DNA of 8,806 nucleotides from an uncultured Oscillospiraceae bacterium. Lineage in GTDB: Bacteria > Bacillota > Clostridia > Oscillospirales > Ruminococcaceae. A program made the position numbers and the translations under genes. The notes beneath the pieces are model-generated. The model was not told where the DNA came from. It saw only the letters and a list, made by a program, of their open reading frames with translations, and made no database searches. The stretch is from assembly GCA_934408835.1 (NCBI GenBank), contig CAKRVU010000037.1:1-8806 (forward strand), read 5' to 3'. This document shows, piece by piece, positions 1 to 6,831 of this stretch; positions within the stretch are counted from its first letter, which is position 1, and every line of letters begins with the position of its first letter.

Positions 1-377
1 TTGCGGACGATTATACCGAATTGAATTCCTGGTCTGTTCCGGCACGATATCAGTATCAGAATACATCCTTCTTTTTTGGCGGCGATATGGAGAAGGATGC
101 GGAAAAGGATTTGCTTGACAGCGGGCAGACCGTTCAGTCGACTGTCATGAAGCTGAATCATCATGGCAGCAATACCTCGAATACGGAGGAATTTCTGCGT
201 GCGGTCAACCCGCAGGCTTATGTGATTGAAGTGGGTTTGGGGAACTCGTACCATCTTCCAAGCGATAAGGTAATCGCGCGGTTGGGCACAACGCCTGTGT
301 ACCGCACTGATCGCGATGGTACCATTGTGTTTGGAACAGACGGAACCACTTTGCAGGTGATGACGGAGAAGGGATAA
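1..377 (+). CDS. ComEC-like metallo-beta-lactamase-fold hydrolase, C-terminal part (5' truncated by window)
   Basis: The frame is open from base 3, so the window enters mid-gene; 124 codons and a TAA stop are visible. The start lies outside the window, and the TTG at 21 is internal. The sequence fits the C-terminal half of the MBL-fold domain found in ComEC/Rec2 and in stand-alone secreted hydrolases. It has an N-S near the left edge, the metal-binding segment FFFGGD (usually LFTGD), the LNHHGSNTS motif (usual K-x-x-HHGS), and a closing YRTDRDGTIVFGTDG strand pair. The family's usual N-x-Y-G-H-P is NSYHLPS here, so the His is displaced by one residue. Known of the family: a metal-dependent phosphodiesterase or nuclease fold, often exported. 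Whether this copy is a stand-alone hydrolase or the end of a true ComEC cannot be seen. The adjacent DUF3006 gene favours the stand-alone type. Confidence 0.85.
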   Translation, partial: ADDYTELNSWSVPARYQYQNTSFFFGGDMEKDAEKDLLDSGQTVQSTVMKLNHHGSNTSNTEEFLRAVNPQAYVIEVGLGNSYHLPSDKVIARLGTTPVYRTDRDGTIVFGTDGTTLQVMTEKG

Positions 378-378
378 T

Positions 379-609
379 ATGGATTATTATATCATTGATC
401 GGTTTGAAGGGGAGTATGTTGTTTGTGAACTGGCTTCCGGCGAACATGTGAATTATCTCAGAAAATCAGTTCCCAAAAACGCGAAGGAAGGCGACGTCCT
501 AATCTTGCGGGGGACATGTTTTTTAGTCGATCAGAAGAAAACGGACGAAAGGCGAAAGGAAATATTGGCCTTGCAACAAAGACTTTTGCAAAAAAAGGAC
601 GAAGTTTGA
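379..609 (+). CDS. DUF3006 family small protein
   Basis: This is a 76-residue protein whose ATG follows the upstream stop after one base, with an AAGG-type ribosome binding site inside the end of the MBL gene, so the two are surely co-transcribed. The pattern is that of DUF3006: an N-terminal IIDRFEGEYVVCEL strand pair, then SVPKNAKEGDVL (the conserved P-x-x-A-K-E-G-D), and a charged C-terminal helix opening with the conserved D-x-x-x-T-x-x-R-R (residues about 51-59). It has no signal peptide or membrane segment, so it should be cytoplasmic. Known of the family: small beta-rich proteins, very often encoded next to ComEC-like MBL hydrolases. The molecular function is unknown. The family call is firm and a role tied to the hydrolase is only inferred. 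Confidence 0.88.
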   Translation: MDYYIIDRFEGEYVVCELASGEHVNYLRKSVPKNAKEGDVLILRGTCFLVDQKKTDERRKEILALQQRLLQKKDEV

Positions 610-618
610 ACTTTCAAC

Positions 619-642
619 ATCATTTTATCACACTAAAATGAT
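619..642. repeat. 9-bp perfect inverted repeat upstream of the response regulator
   Basis: ATCATTTTA (619-627) and TAAAATGAT (634-642) are exact reverse complements around the six-base centre TCACAC. The repeat lies between the DUF3006 stop and the response regulator gene, and its right arm runs into a candidate extended -10 element. It is AT-rich and no T-run follows, so it is a poor intrinsic terminator. A protein-binding operator is the more natural reading, but that is inference. OmpR-type regulators more often bind direct repeats. Confidence 0.5.
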
Positions 643-647
643 ATTAT
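639..647 (+). promoter_or_regulatory. Candidate extended -10 promoter for the two-component operon
   Basis: TGATATTAT fits the extended -10 form TG-N-TATAAT with one mismatch. No good -35 hexamer stands 16-18 bases upstream, which is tolerated in extended -10 promoters. Transcription would start near 654, leaving a leader of about 25 bases with AGGAGG at 667-672 before ATG 679. This agrees with the chosen response regulator start and argues against the GTG at 652. Confidence 0.4.
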
Positions 648-678
648 CTTTGTGGATTTCGTCAAAAGGAGGATGGAA

Positions 679-1347
679 ATGATCAATATTTTGGTTGCGG
701 AAGATGAAGAACGGCTGCGCAGATTAATTTGCAGCTATCTCAAGCAGGAGGGGTATGACCCTGTCGGTGTGGCGGATGGAGAGCAGGCGCTGGAACGGTT
801 TTATGACGGTCGTTTTGATTTGATTATATTGGATGTCATGATGCCGGAGAAGGATGGCATTGAGGTCTGTTCGGAAATCCGAAAAGACTCAAATGTGCCA
901 ATTATTTTATTGACAGCCCGCAACACTGAGTTTGACGAGCTGAATGGATTTCGAGTAGGAGCGGACGAATATATTACCAAGCCGTTTAGCCCGCGCATTT
1001 TGTTGTCTCGAATCGCAGCTATCTTGAAACGTGCTGGTATTCTTCATAACAGCGAGATTACCGCGGGTAACATTCGAGTCGCCTATCGGGAACACGCCGT
1101 GTATGATTCTAAACAACGGATTAATTTAACACCGCGGGAGTATGACTTAATCTGCTATTTTGTCGAAAACCGCAATCAGGTGCTTTCCAGAGAGCAAATT
1201 CTTTCCGCTGTTTGGGGGGACGACTACAATGGGGATATTCGAACTGTGGACACTCATGTAAAGTGTTTGAGGTTTAAAATGCCATCGGCGCATGAATATT
1301 TAAAAACAGTTCGCAAGTGCGGGTATCGCCTTGAGGTTTCTCCATGA
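679..1347 (+). CDS. OmpR/PhoB-family response regulator
   Basis: This is a 222-residue DNA-binding response regulator of normal family length. The receiver domain (about 1-118) has the acidic pair E8/D9, phosphoacceptor D52 in LILDVMMPEKDG, switch Thr79 and conserved Lys101 followed by Pro. The C-terminal winged-helix domain (about 125-220) has the LTPREYDLICYF entry, the RTVDTHV recognition-helix region and the KTVRKCGYRL hairpin typical of OmpR/PhoB. I chose ATG 679 because a perfect AGGAGG (667-672) stands six bases before it. The in-frame GTG at 652 would put that site inside the gene and add an atypical DFVKRRME leader. The stop overlaps the kinase start (ATGA at 1344-1347), so the kinase is its cognate partner. 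The target genes and the signal cannot be read from sequence. VanR/PhoB-like labels would be guesses. Confidence 0.95.
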   Translation: MINILVAEDEERLRRLICSYLKQEGYDPVGVADGEQALERFYDGRFDLIILDVMMPEKDGIEVCSEIRKDSNVPIILLTARNTEFDELNGFRVGADEYITKPFSPRILLSRIAAILKRAGILHNSEITAGNIRVAYREHAVYDSKQRINLTPREYDLICYFVENRNQVLSREQILSAVWGDDYNGDIRTVDTHVKCLRFKMPSAHEYLKTVRKCGYRLEVSP

Positions 1348-2630
1348 AGCTGAATATCAAAAATAAACTGTTTTTGGTAATTACCTCTGTTCTGTCCATC
1401 AATATTGCCGCCGTTCTTCTGTTCGGCGGCACTTTTCTAGAAAGCTATTATATCTTCAGTGTGAAACGCGAATTAAAACACGCCGCTGTTGAAATCAAGT
1501 CCAGTTATCTTCAAAATGAATTAGATCAATTGGCGAATCAATTGCAGGTGTGCGCTATGAATAACATTACGGTGCTGATTTATGAAAAAGGCTCCAATCA
1601 GGTTCTGTATTCGACGGCGCGGACCCAGCGCGATGATGGAGCAGCCAGCGGAAACGACGTCAGGCAATGGCTTGCGCAGGCAGTTCAGGAGAATATCTTC
1701 CGGCAACTCGAGGAGGAAGACCCTCTCATTCTGGAGCAGGACAGCGGCGGCTCGGATTTTATTCAGTTATATTCTAAAATCAATCAAAACACCTATTTGT
1801 TTATGCAAACGCCAAGAGAGTATATAGCCAGCACGGCGCAGGTTGCAATGCGGTTTTTCCTGTTATTGTGCATGATTTCGCTGGTTGCCGGAATGATCGC
1901 CATTTACTTTGTTGCCAAGCGGATAGCGAGACCAATTCGGCAGATTGACTTTGCCGCTCAGCGAATTGCTGCAATGGATTTTAGCGACCGCTGCGAGATT
2001 CATACTGGAGATGAAATAGAGGCGCTGTCCAATAGCGTCAATAAAATGGCGGAGGAATTGTCCAAAAATATCGATTTGCTGCGCAGAGATTTGGAGCGTG
2101 AGGAGCAAACTAATCGGATTCGGCGGGAATTTATTGCTAACGCTTCGCATGATTTTAAAACGCCGCTGAGCCTAATCACCGCTTATACAGAAGCGTGGAA
2201 GGACGGGAGCGTTGACGAAACGGAAGCATGCGAGGTATTGACCGAGCAATGTGCGCGAATGAATCGGCTGGTCAGCCAGATGTTGACCTTGTCCCAGCTC
2301 GAAAGCGGCATGCTCCAATATGATATGAGTGTTTTCTCTTTGAACGAATTGCTGCGTACGGTGGTACAGAGTTTTCGGCTGGTGCTCAAGCAACAGAATA
2401 TTGTTTTGACCGATAGAATAGAAGAGGAATATATTGTTTTCGGCGACTATCACAGAATAGAGCAGGTAGTAACCAACCTGTTTGAAAACGCTTTGAAGTA
2501 TGTTGACGATGAAAAACGTGTCTGGATTCGGGTTCAGCGTCAGGATGGGGAGCTTTGTGTGATGATTGGAAATTCACACCCCCCTTTGTCGGAAGAAATA
2601 CGCGAGAGTGTGTGTGGATCCCACGCGTGA
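1344..2630 (+). CDS. Sensor histidine kinase, frame broken before the F/G2 boxes
   Basis: This is a membrane histidine kinase paired with the preceding regulator by a four-base overlap; GAGG at 1333-1336 serves as ribosome binding site. Order: membrane segment about 9-30, an extracytoplasmic sensor region of about 135 residues with no family I recognise, second membrane segment about 169-190, HAMP about 191-243, HisKA with phospho-acceptor His269 in ASHDFKTPLSLI, and HATPase_c beginning with N-box NLFENALKY (Asn382) and a G1-type GNSHPPLSEE. The frame then ends at residue 428 in unrelated residues (CGSHA), before the F-box and G2 box. The missing G2 end lies in another frame just downstream (to 2793). 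As read, the product lacks the ATP lid and should not autophosphorylate. It is either a recent loss-of-function allele or a sequencing or assembly error. Programmed frameshifting looks unlikely. Confidence 0.88.
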   Translation: MKLNIKNKLFLVITSVLSINIAAVLLFGGTFLESYYIFSVKRELKHAAVEIKSSYLQNELDQLANQLQVCAMNNITVLIYEKGSNQVLYSTARTQRDDGAASGNDVRQWLAQAVQENIFRQLEEEDPLILEQDSGGSDFIQLYSKINQNTYLFMQTPREYIASTAQVAMRFFLLLCMISLVAGMIAIYFVAKRIARPIRQIDFAAQRIAAMDFSDRCEIHTGDEIEALSNSVNKMAEELSKNIDLLRRDLEREEQTNRIRREFIANASHDFKTPLSLITAYTEAWKDGSVDETEACEVLTEQCARMNRLVSQMLTLSQLESGMLQYDMSVFSLNELLRTVVQSFRLVLKQQNIVLTDRIEEEYIVFGDYHRIEQVVTNLFENALKYVDDEKRVWIRVQRQDGELCVMIGNSHPPLSEEIRESVCGSHA

Positions 2631-2793
2631 GAACCAGAAAAAAGGGCATGGAATCGGTCTTGCCATAGTGAAAAATATCGTTCAGGCGCATGGCGGACGT
2701 TATGGAGTGACGAATGTGAAGGACGGCGTTGAGTTTTGGTTTACGCTGTCGGAAGCGTCCGATCAATTCTGCGAAGATTTTGAGGAGTTTTGA
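2563..2793 (+). pseudogene. Out-of-frame C-terminal end of the histidine kinase (G2 box)
   Basis: This frame opens after a TGA at 2560-2562 and overlaps the end of the kinase frame. Kinase-like sequence starts at about 2616 with VDPTREN, followed by GHGIGLAIVKNIVQAHGG (the G2 box and following helix) and the last strands, ending DGVEFWFTL plus an acidic tail; the stop is at 2791-2793. It is clearly the end of the same HATPase_c domain. It has no credible start codon or ribosome binding site of its own, so it is a displaced part of the upstream gene, not a separate gene. Compared with the usual E-x-FERFYR-V-D order, about four to five residues around the F-box are absent at the joint. A deletion of about 14 or 17 bases would therefore explain both the gap and the frame change. 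Confidence 0.85.
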
Positions 2794-2801
2794 ATTGATC
2801 G
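2760..2801. repeat. 10-bp perfect inverted repeat straddling the kinase stop
   Basis: CGATCAATTC (2760-2769) and GAATTGATCG (2792-2801) are exact reverse complements separated by 22 bases. The right arm covers the stop codon of the kinase C-terminal frame. No U-run follows, so it is not a standard rho-independent terminator. It could form an mRNA stem at the end of the two-component transcript or be a protein site before the thioesterase gene. Part of it is coding, so chance is also possible. Confidence 0.45.
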
Positions 2802-2833
2802 ACAAATTTCACCTGCATAGGCGCGCGAAAATA

Positions 2834-2842
2834 TGATATGAT
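2834..2842 (+). promoter_or_regulatory. Candidate extended -10 promoter for the thioesterase gene
   Basis: TGATATGAT is an extended -10 (TG-N plus a hexamer with one mismatch to TATAAT) inside the 118-base gap before the thioesterase. The matching -35 position (2814-2819, TGCATA) is poor. Initiation near 2849 would leave a leader of about 63 bases. No terminator is seen after the kinase, so read-through from upstream is also possible. Confidence 0.35.
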
Positions 2843-2911
2843 GTAGCAACAGGACAGGTTTTGTAATATCATCGGGACTTGTTGTGAAAAAATGAAGAAA
2901 GAGGGAGAAAA

Positions 2912-3310
2912 ATGAAGGACGCTTTAAGAATTGGATTGGTTGCTAAGAGCAACCTGGAAGTAACGGAAGAAATGTTGGCAAAAAACGTAGGAAGCGGCGA
3001 CACTCAGGTGCTGGCAACACCGATTCTGCTGAACCTGATGGAGTCCCTTTGTGCTCGGATGATCGCTCAAAATCAGGATGATGAAGCGCTGACTTCTGTC
3101 GGAACATTGGCAAATCTGACTCATATTGCACCTACGCCAAAGGGGATGCAATTATGGCTCAAGGCAACCGTCATTGGGCTTGACAGAAAAAAAGTTACCT
3201 TTCGGCTGGAAGCGCGCGATGATATAGAGGTGGTTTCTACCGGGATTCATGAGCGTGTGATAGTGAATCGGGAGCGCTTTGAGGAGAAGGCGTCCCGCAA
3301 ACGTTCTTGA
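2912..3310 (+). CDS. FlK-type hot-dog acyl-CoA thioesterase
   Basis: This is a 132-residue single-domain hot-dog protein matching the FlK (fluoroacetyl-CoA thioesterase-like) family in length and pattern. It opens with a V-T-x-E-M-L segment, then GSGDTQVLATPILLNLMES, SVGTLANLTHIAPTPKG and a long final strand pair ending GIHERVIVNRERF. The FlK catalytic trio of Thr, Glu and His is matched here by Thr36 (in LATP), Glu44 (in LMES) and His71 (in LTHIAPTP). It would hydrolyse a small acyl-CoA or other thioester in the cytoplasm; the substrate cannot be told and fluoroacetate resistance should not be assumed. ATG 2912 is preceded by AGGGAG at good spacing. The gene stands alone between the two-component genes and a terminator, so context gives no pathway. 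The family call is firm and the specificity is unknown. Confidence 0.9.
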   Translation: MKDALRIGLVAKSNLEVTEEMLAKNVGSGDTQVLATPILLNLMESLCARMIAQNQDDEALTSVGTLANLTHIAPTPKGMQLWLKATVIGLDRKKVTFRLEARDDIEVVSTGIHERVIVNRERFEEKASRKRS

Positions 3311-3346
3311 AAAAATCAGATGACATATTGACTTGAATCAAATGAG

Positions 3347-3394
3347 AAAACCAGGCGGTTTCCTGCGTCGGCAGGAGATCACCTGGTTTTTTGT
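3347..3394. terminator. Intrinsic terminator between the convergent thioesterase and aroC genes
   Basis: AAAACCAGG (3347-3355) pairs with CCTGGTTTT (3382-3390), and CCTGC (3362-3366) with GCAGG (3371-3375) around a GTCG loop. In the plus-strand RNA the bases between also pair except for one C/A mismatch (two G-U wobbles), giving a nearly continuous stem followed by a T-rich tract. In the minus-strand RNA the wobbles become mismatches and the tail is only TTTTCTC, so it should work for both genes but better for the thioesterase. Confidence 0.88.
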
Positions 3395-3407
3395 TTTGTT
3401 GTTTGGG

Positions 3408-4502
3408 CTATTCTGCGGGCGGAGCCGTTAACCATTGGGAGAGAAGCGCAATCGCTGTTACCGCTTCCACAACAGGAAGGGCGCGCGGAACGATACAAGA
3501 ATCATGACGTCCCGGTATCGCAAAGGGTTCTTGCCGACCGGTCGCTTTGTTTAATGTTTGTTGAACTGCGCCAACGGAGGGGGTGGGCTTGATACAAACG
3601 CGAAAAATCAGTGGCATACCGGAAGTGATTCCGCCAAGGATCCCCCCGTGATGATTGGTCTTGGTTTTGACAACGCCATTTTCTGAGAAAAAAACATCGT
3701 TGTGTTCCAGACCTGTCATTTCAGCAGCGGCAAAGCCGGCTCCGAATTCCAGCCCCCGTACTGCCGGAATGCCGAATAGCAAACAAGCCAGCTCATTTTC
3801 CATCCCCTGGAAAATGGGGGAACCGATTCCGGCAGGGACCCCGATTGCAATACACTCGATGATTCCGCCCACAGAATTTGAAGTTTTCTTTGCGTATTCG
3901 ATTTCACGCGCCATTTGTTCTCCGCAGGCGGCGCTGAGTACCGGGAATTTTTTATTTCGCAAAGCGGAATATTCTGAAAGGTCCGGCGTAACCGGGTCGA
4001 ACGGCACGTCCTGAATTCCATGTATTTGCGCAATATGTGCGGCGATGGTAATTCCTTTTCGTTTTAGAATTTGGTCGCAGATTGCGCCGGCAAAGGTAAT
4101 GGGTGCGGTGAGCCTGCCTGAAAAATGACCGCCTCCGCGCGGATCTTCAAAGCCGCGGTAACGGCAGGAGCCGGTATAATCAGCATGTCCCGGTCGAGGA
4201 CGCGTCTTGAATTGATCATAGTCTTTGGCACGGACATTTTGATTGGAAAAGATGGCGCAAAGCGGTGTTCCGGTTGTTTTCCCTCGGTAAAGACCTGACA
4301 GAATGGTTGGGTGATCCGACTCTGTTCGCGAGGTGCTTCCCGGAACGTTCTGACCTGGCGCCCGTCGCTTTAAAAACTCTTCCGCTTCTTTCAAGTCAAT
4401 GGATTCTCCGGGCGGCAGGCGGTCTAAAACAACGCCGATTCCATTTCCGTGAGATTCTCCAAAAACGGAGAGAGAAAGACCGCTAAGGTAAGTCGATGAC
4501 AT
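3408..4502 (-). CDS. aroC: Chorismate synthase
   Basis: This cytoplasmic enzyme converts EPSP to chorismate with reduced FMN, the last step of the shikimate pathway. The 364 residues match the family's usual length. Visible signatures are FGESHG with catalytic His18, SRTESDHPTILSG, TRPRPGHADYTG with catalytic His106, RGGGHFSGR (about 122-130), NHHGGILGGITSGMP (about 283-297) and GRHDSCIVPRA with the conserved R-x-D (332-334). No key residue is missing. Its ATG lies 20 bases inside the end of aroA, with AGGGGG about eight bases before it, so translation is probably coupled to aroA. The stop is only about 15 bases before the convergent terminator. It is the last gene of the aroB-aroA-aroC operon. 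Confidence 0.97.
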   Translation of the reverse strand: MSSTYLSGLSLSVFGESHGNGIGVVLDRLPPGESIDLKEAEEFLKRRAPGQNVPGSTSRTESDHPTILSGLYRGKTTGTPLCAIFSNQNVRAKDYDQFKTRPRPGHADYTGSCRYRGFEDPRGGGHFSGRLTAPITFAGAICDQILKRKGITIAAHIAQIHGIQDVPFDPVTPDLSEYSALRNKKFPVLSAACGEQMAREIEYAKKTSNSVGGIIECIAIGVPAGIGSPIFQGMENELACLLFGIPAVRGLEFGAGFAAAEMTGLEHNDVFFSENGVVKTKTNHHGGILGGITSGMPLIFRVCIKPTPSVGAVQQTLNKATGRQEPFAIPGRHDSCIVPRALPVVEAVTAIALLSQWLTAPPAE

Positions 4503-5751
4503 GAGAGATTCCCCCTAAGATATGGTAGTCTTGATAAAAATCAGGGTAGCTTTTTTCGATTGCCTCTGCATGGGAGATGATGATTGGAGCAGAGGAAAAC
4601 GCAGCAGCGACCGAAAGCGCTATGACAATTCGGTGATCTCCGAAGCTGTTGGCAATTCCACCCGAAAAACCGTCAATGCCGTCGATTACGATACAGTCGT
4701 CCGCTTTCTGAAGCTTTCCACCAATAGACGTTAGCGCTGCAACGATAGTAGAAAAGCGATCGCTTTCTTTGAGGTGTAAACGCTGGCAGCCGGTTATTTT
4801 AGAGCGTCCTTGGCACAGACATCCCAACAAAGCAACTGCCGGCGCCAAATCGGGACATTGTGAAATATCAAAGGTGAAAGGCGAAAGGGTTTGGGCGGGA
4901 TAGATGGTCAAGTCGTTGTTTTTCCAACAAACAGAAGCACCGCAGTCTTCCAGAAGGGAAAAGAGAAGTTGATCTCCTTGTGCAGAATCGGGTCGAAGAC
5001 CTGAAAGGGTGATCGGATTAGAGCCGAGACATCCAAGGATTGAAAAACAGGATGCTTGAGAGGCGTCTCCTTCGATAGGGTAACTGCATGGACGATATTG
5101 TTGATTTCCGGGCACCAAGAATCCGGTTTCGGTTTGATGGATCAGAATTCCAAATTGAGAGAGGAGCTCCAGAGTCATATGGACATATGGAGCCGATTCA
5201 AGAGGATTTAAAATGGTAATCTGGCTATCATCGGAAAGAAGGGGGAGAGCCAACAGAAGACCGGTAATAAATTGGGAGCTGATATTTCCGGCAATGGAAT
5301 AGTTTCCCGGCTGAAGCTGTCCGGATACGGTAAAGGGGAGCATTTTGCCTGAGAAGGAAGCCCCGTTTGCTTGCAAAGGAGGGATATAAGGGGAAATGGG
5401 GCGGGAAGGAAGTCTTCCAGTTCCGTGATAAGTTGCAGTGACGCCGAGCGCCGCCAAAACGGGGATTAAGAAGCGGAGAGTGGAGCCGGATTCGCGGCAG
5501 AAAATGGTGCGTGGTTTTTTGCGGAAGCGTCCGCCGGTAACTGCAAGATAGCGATTGCCCGAAAGACAGAGGGCGCCCAGAGAGGAGATCGCTTCCTGCG
5601 TTGCTAAAATGTCGTCTGACGTTCGGTAGGGTGATAAAATGCTGGTGCCGTTAGCGAGCGCGGCAGAGAGGAGCGCACGGTGAGTATAGCTTTTTGACGG
5701 GGGCAGACTGATTGTGCCCGATGGAGTAAAGGGAAGACATTTCCGATTCAT
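4483..5751 (-). CDS. aroA: 3-phosphoshikimate 1-carboxyvinyltransferase (EPSP synthase)
   Basis: This enzyme transfers the enolpyruvyl group of PEP to shikimate-3-phosphate. At 422 residues it is of full length. Binding residues are in place: Lys20/Ser21/Arg25 (PPSKSYTHR), the PEP-site loop ESGSTLR (Gly89, Arg93) where E. coli has NAGTAMR, Arg117 in LPSRPI, Ser159/Gln160 in NISSQF, catalytic Asp301 in PDLAPA, Glu329 in KESDR, and the closing FGDHR and KSYPDFYQDY segments. The glycine corresponding to E. coli Gly96 is kept. The loop differs from NAGT but is an active-looking bacterial form, so glyphosate tolerance cannot be judged by eye. The start overlaps the aroB stop by four bases (ATGA), and the 3' end overlaps aroC by 20 bases. 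In Bacillus nomenclature the same enzyme is AroE. Confidence 0.97.
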   Translation of the reverse strand: MNRKCLPFTPSGTISLPPSKSYTHRALLSAALANGTSILSPYRTSDDILATQEAISSLGALCLSGNRYLAVTGGRFRKKPRTIFCRESGSTLRFLIPVLAALGVTATYHGTGRLPSRPISPYIPPLQANGASFSGKMLPFTVSGQLQPGNYSIAGNISSQFITGLLLALPLLSDDSQITILNPLESAPYVHMTLELLSQFGILIHQTETGFLVPGNQQYRPCSYPIEGDASQASCFSILGCLGSNPITLSGLRPDSAQGDQLLFSLLEDCGASVCWKNNDLTIYPAQTLSPFTFDISQCPDLAPAVALLGCLCQGRSKITGCQRLHLKESDRFSTIVAALTSIGGKLQKADDCIVIDGIDGFSGGIANSFGDHRIVIALSVAAAFSSAPIIISHAEAIEKSYPDFYQDYHILGGISHVIDLP

Positions 5752-6806
5752 GAATATGCTCCTGTTAAAAATTCCCAGTAGGATTCCAACGAAAGGGGCA
5801 GGAGAAAACCTTTACCGATTTCGCGAATCAGAGCCAGGGTGACGCCTTCGTGTTGTCGCTTTTTGTCATTCAGACTGTTTTGATACAGGAGCTTTGGCGA
5901 AATGGTAATTTCCGTTGGCAAGCCGTATTGTTCCAAAGCAGCCCGCAATGCGCTGACAGTTCCGGGTTGCGTCAGACCGTATTGTTCGGATAATTCTGTA
6001 ATCAATAACATTCCCAAAGATACGCTCTGTCCATGTGTATAGAGCTGGTAATGATAGATTTTTTCGATGGCGTGCCCGAGGGTATGCCCAAAGTTGAGGA
6101 GCATGCGGTTTCCGTTGTCCCGTTCGTCCTCTTCCACAAGCTGTTTTTTCCATTCAATGCATGAGGGGATTAAATGATTCAGCAATGTGTTTGTATCCTC
6201 GCTTTGAATTTGCTCAAGAAGACCGCTGGAGAAAAGAGCCGCGTATTTGATGGCTTCCGCCATTCCATCGGCCAGTGTTTCCTTTGAGAGGGTGGATAGC
6301 AGGGTGATATCGCAAAGAACCAGCTTGGGCTGATAAAAAGCGCCTGCGAGATTTTTACCGGACGGGATATTGACGGCTGTTTTTCCTCCAACGGAAGCAT
6401 CAATTTGGGCAAGCAGTGTGGTCGGGATTTGGATATAATCGATGCCACGCAGATAGGTTGCAGCGGTAAATCCGGTCAAATCGCCTACCACGCCGCCGCC
6501 CAAAGCGATTAATACATCAGAGCGGGTAACCTGGTGCTTTGTCAAAAAATCGTAGAGCTTCATGACAGTTTCCATTTGTTTGGACAATTCGCCGGATGGG
6601 AAGACGAAGGAAAAGACAGAATATCCCGCCTTTTTGAGAGAGCGCCGCAGCGGTTCCCCGTAAAGGGGATAGACAGTCGAATCGGATACAATGACCATTG
6701 TGCCGGAAGGAACGATAGATTTTATCAGAGTTGCCGTTTGCAAAAGGAGATGGTTTCCGACTTGGATTGTGTAAGGGGATTGGGTGTGGATTGGTATTTT
6801 TTTCAT
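5748..6806 (-). CDS. aroB: 3-dehydroquinate synthase
   Basis: This NAD- and metal-dependent enzyme turns DAHP into 3-dehydroquinate, the second shikimate step. It has 352 residues, as usual for bacterial AroB. Visible are the NAD-binding GGGVVGD (103-109), IPTTLLAQIDASVGGKTAVN (about 127-146), GMAEAIKYA with metal ligand Glu184, LNFGHTLGHAIE with His241 as ligand and His245 catalytic, HGQSVSLGM with ligand His258, and NDKKR near the C-terminus. The C-terminal signatures separate it from glycerol dehydrogenases and 2-deoxy-scyllo-inosose synthases, though the latter are close relatives; the aroA and aroC neighbours settle the role. ATG 6806 follows AGAGGA (6816-6821 on the minus strand) by nine bases. 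It is the first gene of the operon and begins about 20 bases after a good promoter. Confidence 0.97.
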   Translation of the reverse strand: MKKIPIHTQSPYTIQVGNHLLLQTATLIKSIVPSGTMVIVSDSTVYPLYGEPLRRSLKKAGYSVFSFVFPSGELSKQMETVMKLYDFLTKHQVTRSDVLIALGGGVVGDLTGFTAATYLRGIDYIQIPTTLLAQIDASVGGKTAVNIPSGKNLAGAFYQPKLVLCDITLLSTLSKETLADGMAEAIKYAALFSSGLLEQIQSEDTNTLLNHLIPSCIEWKKQLVEEDERDNGNRMLLNFGHTLGHAIEKIYHYQLYTHGQSVSLGMLLITELSEQYGLTQPGTVSALRAALEQYGLPTEITISPKLLYQNSLNDKKRQHEGVTLALIREIGKGFLLPLSLESYWEFLTGAYS

Positions 6807-6831
6807 AAAGTGTATTCCTCTTTCTGTGTTT

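Noticed and set aside
652..678. GTG at 652 as start of the response regulator
   Set aside because: It would place the perfect AGGAGG (667-672) inside the gene and start translation about at the predicted transcription start. ATG 679 gives the standard receiver N-terminus.
2606..2616. GT tract as a phase-variation switch of the kinase
   Set aside because: It has only about four to five GT units, short for slippage switching. Adding one unit restores the frame but not the missing F-box residues, so a larger deletion fits better.
2628..2646. A6GGG run as a programmed frameshift site in the kinase
   Set aside because: The run (about 2637-2645) lies after the stop codon of the upstream frame at 2628-2630, so ribosomes in that frame would not reach it.
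2386..2805. 139-codon minus-strand open frame opposite the kinase
   Set aside because: It is antisense to the clear kinase sequence, has no recognisable family, and is rich in residues expected from reversed codons.
2892..2915. Seven-codon leader frame ending in ATGA overlap with the thioesterase start
   Set aside because: It is too short, has no convincing ribosome binding site, and its bases are mostly the thioesterase's own A/G-rich binding site.
3655..4014. 119-codon plus-strand open frame opposite aroC
   Set aside because: It is a shadow of the well-conserved chorismate synthase with no start signal or family resemblance.
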